A DNA stretch of 58,395 nucleotides from Phoronis australis. Its lineage: Eukaryota; Phoronida; Phoronidae. The notes beneath the pieces are model-generated. The model saw only the letters and a program-made list of their open reading frames with translations. It did not search any database and was not told where the DNA came from. Both the position numbers and the translations under genes were made by a program. The DNA lies in contig NMRA01000415.1 in NCBI GenBank assembly GCA_002633005.1, positions 285,161 through 343,555 of the forward strand. The letters run 5' to 3'. Shown piece by piece: positions 55,801-58,395 of the stretch. Numbering within the stretch: the stretch's first letter is position 1; the number at the start of each line of letters is the position of its first letter.

Positions 55801-57423
55801 ATCTTTCGATACTAACCGAGATGTCCGCCACTATGACTTTGCAGGTCGGCGGCAGAACCGCCTTGCCAATCTGTGTGCACCACAGTCCCAGACCTCCCGC
55901 TCCAATGATCAGCAAGGTGGCGCTGCCCTTTAGACGCACCATCTTCTCAATGGTGGGTCTAATGGCAGCGATTGCGTGGTAGGTGGTGAGACCACTACAC
56001 GGCAGCATGGTGGCAGTCGACAGGGGGATACTGTCAGGTACCTTGACAGCGTACTGGCGTTGAGGAACAGGTACGTAAGTAGCGAACCTTAAAATGAGAG
56101 TTCAGCGTTTGAAGAGCGCCATTCGGCTAAGGGTCATATGGATTTAAAATGAAGCCTGTACTGTACAGAAACTGACACAATTGTCTCTTCTACTTAAACG
56201 TACATGTACTCATAATCGAAGAATTGGTCAGAATAGCCATGAGCCTATAACCTACTTGGATGCCGCGATTATTAGACCTGGGAAGATTGATAATAATCAG
56301 TTTATATTCATCTATAATTCAAATAATATTTATGCATTCCTATGTGTTGAGTACTGCTACAAGAAACTGCACCTCTACAGCTGACACACCAGGAGATAAT
56401 AATATTAATATTAATACTGATAATACTAATCGTAATGCCAATGATACTGATATTGACAAATCGGTTTTTCTCACCAGGATTAAAGTTGAGCGCAATGAGA
56501 TGACGGAACGCTGCAAGTCGCAATAATCATTTAAGTTTCGAAGGGGGACCATTGTGTTCTGTTTTTGACTGTTTTTTAATCATCATCGTTATTTGGGTAA
56601 TAATTTCCATTAACATGTTGACATTTAGACTGCAGTGGGCACCAGACTGGGGAATGTATCACTGTGTATTGATTTAACATTTTGCAATTCGGGACCATTT
56701 GAAGTACCGTACAGTACCGGTTGATAAGACAACCAATCAAAATTAAGTGTGACAGCTAACAGTTGATAGTGGTGGCCATATTTGAGCAAGGGGATTGAAA
56801 CTTTGAGCGTGGTGGGCCAACCTCAAACGGTTTGGCAAGAAAGCTCCATTGCCAATGGCAATGATAGTAATGATAGTTTTTAGATTGCAACTATGCTGCG
56901 TTGCAGCCTAATTACCGAACGTCGTTGCATATTTGTTTTGCACAACAAAAAACAAACTTAGAGTTTTCAAGTAACCTAACCTAATATTTGTATACTGAAT
57001 CCACATTCGGGCCACAGAATCATTGGGGCTTACACCACTGGATTCAACCTGACGAACGCTCCCGGCTGGTAATGCAAGAGACATAAGATCACCAAAGACT
57101 TTTGGAGAAACCGCTATGCATTACAAGCGAAACGGAGTGATCACGCTGGATTCCTTCGCGAGATTCTTGCGTGTATGGCATTCAAGCCCGACAATGTTTT
57201 TGAGAGGTTTTTCTTCAAAAAGTATCTTCGAGCAGTCGGAAAGTACAATATTAAGTCACTCTGATTGTTTGCTGACGACCATACCCGCCTGGGGCACCCA
57301 TTCCGAGAGAGTTGTAGGCAGCGGGACACAGCTGAGGGTCCCCGTTGTTACACAGGCCGCAGTCCAGGCAGCCCAACCAGGGGAACACGATCACCTTGTC
57401 ACCAATCTTCAAGTCGGGGGCAT
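52762..57423 (-). CDS. Zinc-type medium-chain (MDR) alcohol dehydrogenase, six C-terminal exons
   Basis: Exons in transcript order are 57423-57285, 56087-55817, 55249-55186, 54238-54120, 53273-53124 and 52854-52762, all with GT/AG borders and matching phases to a TAG at 52762-52764. The first seen exon has the structural zinc site GCLDCGLCNNGDPQLC (C-X2-C-X2-C-X7-C). The second has the catalytic-domain strand TMLPCSGLTTYHAI and the Rossmann dinucleotide motif LLIIGAGGLGLWCTQIGKAV, with an Asp after the second strand (VIVADIS) that favours NAD(H). Later exons give EKLKYAKEAGADD, GGLDGAIDLVN, GGTLVTVGLFGG and the end EALGLLKKGKVTGRGILDM. This is the standard MDR order. The N-terminal exons with the catalytic Cys and GHE motif are upstream of 57423, not seen before the window end. 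The substrate is unknown. Confidence 0.9.
53020..53050. repeat. TCATTA microsatellite
   Basis: Five consecutive TCAT(C/T)A units in the last intron of the dehydrogenase gene. Confidence 0.9.
53124..53273 (-). CDS. MDR dehydrogenase exon: GGTLVTVGLFGG
   Basis: Acceptor GAAATTACAG, donor CAG|GTCAGT; 50 codons. Reads GGTLVTVGLFGGCLKIPLPK and LNDLVKLVAEKQ. Confidence 0.9.
54120..54238 (-). CDS. MDR dehydrogenase exon: GGLDGAIDLVN
   Basis: Acceptor TGAATCCAG, donor CAT|GTGAGT. Reads DEATLLERTKASGGGGLDGA then IDLVNMGETTNRALN. Confidence 0.88.
55186..55249 (-). CDS. MDR dehydrogenase exon: DEKLKYAKEAGADD
   Basis: Acceptor TTTATTTTCAG, donor TCGA|GTATGT; 21 codons plus one base. Encodes the helix after the second Rossmann strand. 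Confidence 0.88.
55817..56087 (-). CDS. MDR dehydrogenase exon: Rossmann fold start
   Basis: Acceptor CATTTTAAG, donor TCG|GTTAGT. Reads FATYVPVPQRQYAVKVPDSI, TMLPCSGLTTYHA and IIGAGGLGLW. Confidence 0.92.
57285..57423 (-). CDS. MDR dehydrogenase exon: structural zinc site
   Basis: Acceptor CATTTTAG, donor GGCGG|GTATGG. Reads APDLKIGDKVIVFPWLGCLD then CGLCNNGDPQLC, with all four zinc-binding cysteines. Confidence 0.9.
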
Positions 57424-58395
57424 CTAAAATGATAAACCATACACGTCCAAAACGTTGGTCATCTCGTAACGGCTTTGTGGGCTATTCTCTGTGTTACGTG
57501 ACACGGTGAATTGTGATACATGTAACTTGTATTCACTTTACGCAGGACTCTGTACTAAGTCGTTGTTTTGTTATGAAGAGGTATGTTTTAGCAGGAAATT
57601 GCATTTTATAACTAACATTTATAAAGATATTGTAACATATGCCACAGTATCGAAAAAATCCATTTCGCTTGAAGTAACCATAGTGCAAGCAAAATCGGTA
57701 CTGGCACAGTAGTATCAATGAATACGGAGCTTCATAAAGTTATCCATTAGGCAACAGTTCCTGGCCACACGATTTTGTAACAACCGCTTGTATTGTAAAA
57801 GTGCGCACACCGTCTGGGCGCCAGTTCTGTGCATTTCTCGTAAAATCCATCCAAAGACCATGACCTTTTTGTTTCTGTTAAAGTCTACCGCGTAGTCTAC
57901 ATGTACGTGTACGATACGGTGACCGGAGCACCTAATGATAGTTTCACTCAATGGCTATTAACCTCGTTTCTAAATTTAAGAATGCACAAACAGTAAATGA
58001 CTGCCCCGGTGCCATCCTGGCATTGTCTGCCCTTCACTTGCCACTTGCAGAAACAGAATTAAACACTGTGCACAGAAAAATGTGACCAACACGAACGTGC
58101 CGCGTAGATATCTATGGCCACCATGTACTGTGCCCTCGGAGAGTAGAGGTTTTTCACCGATTGGGTACGGGTATGCACAATGTACATGTACATGCTTAAT
58201 AAACAAGATCGCTCTTTGCAGGAAAAAATTACATTAGAGACCACTTTTACAATAAAACCTAAATCCAGGGTATGTCTTACAAAACATGACCTTCGATAGA
58301 ACAGTACGTTCTATGATAACATGTTTATGGCAACGATTAAGCGAAACTAGTTAGGCGATTATCCTATTCATGAGAGTACAGTAGGTCTGCAGTTG
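57424..58395. other. Upstream side of the dehydrogenase, no exon recognised
   Basis: I searched the minus strand for the MDR N-terminal motifs (catalytic Cys-His segment and GHE..G) and saw none. The missing first exons should lie beyond 58395. It contains TACATGTA-type palindromes. Confidence 0.45.

Overview
This is a eukaryotic (metazoan) genomic window. Genes are split into short exons with GT/AG borders, spacers are rich in degenerate DNA transposons and a LINE relic, and there is no bacterial-style operon. An axonemal dynein docking gene, an RNA polymerase I subunit gene, a TIR-domain gene, many TACATGTA palindromes and strong allelic divergence fit a highly heterozygous marine invertebrate. 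Amphioxus (Branchiostoma) is my best guess, but I cannot prove the species from sequence alone.

Layout. About 0.09-7.4 kb, minus strand: at least eight exons of an ODAD3/CCDC151-like coiled-coil gene, open at both ends. 7.4-14.7 kb: no recognisable gene, transposon debris and a 222-base N gap. 14.7-17.8 kb, plus strand: a complete four-coding-exon POLR1H (RPA12/ZNRD1) gene. 19.6-22.8 kb: exon-like pieces, including a frameshifted relic of an ABCA-like membrane exon, in an intron-rich area invaded by hAT-like sequence. 21.46-24.21 kb: two inverted hAT-like arms. 24.2-27.8 kb, minus strand: a cysteine-rich, furin-like-repeat, single-pass membrane protein with a separate cytoplasmic-tail exon. 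28.2-37.6 kb, plus strand: a TIR-domain gene present twice. 38.6-40.1 kb, plus strand: two ABCA-like membrane exons. 40.5-44.9 kb: a duplicated block holding a small terminal exon. 46-47.8 kb: two cysteine-rich exons of unknown family. 48-49.3 kb: a LINE reverse-transcriptase relic and a duplicated 348-bp block. 50.1-51.3 kb: diverged ~400-bp repeats carrying CTCF-like motifs. 51.37-51.86 kb: two foldback elements. 52.76-57.42 kb, minus strand: six exons of a zinc-type medium-chain alcohol dehydrogenase whose 5' end lies outside the window.

The main structural message is that four blocks appear twice in direct orientation, each pair joined at or next to a single N. Copies differ by scattered substitutions and indels, including a transposon present in one copy and absent from the other. 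The simplest reading is that both alleles of a heterozygous diploid were laid end to end in the assembly, so the apparent second TIR gene, second cysteine-rich 3' end and second small terminal exon may not be true paralogues.

The genes do not form an obvious pathway. The most biologically interesting items are the TIR-only gene with its phase-compatible downstream exons, the cysteine-rich receptor with two possible C-termini, the hAT-like family carrying a tRNA-like module, and the cluster of CTCF-like sites.
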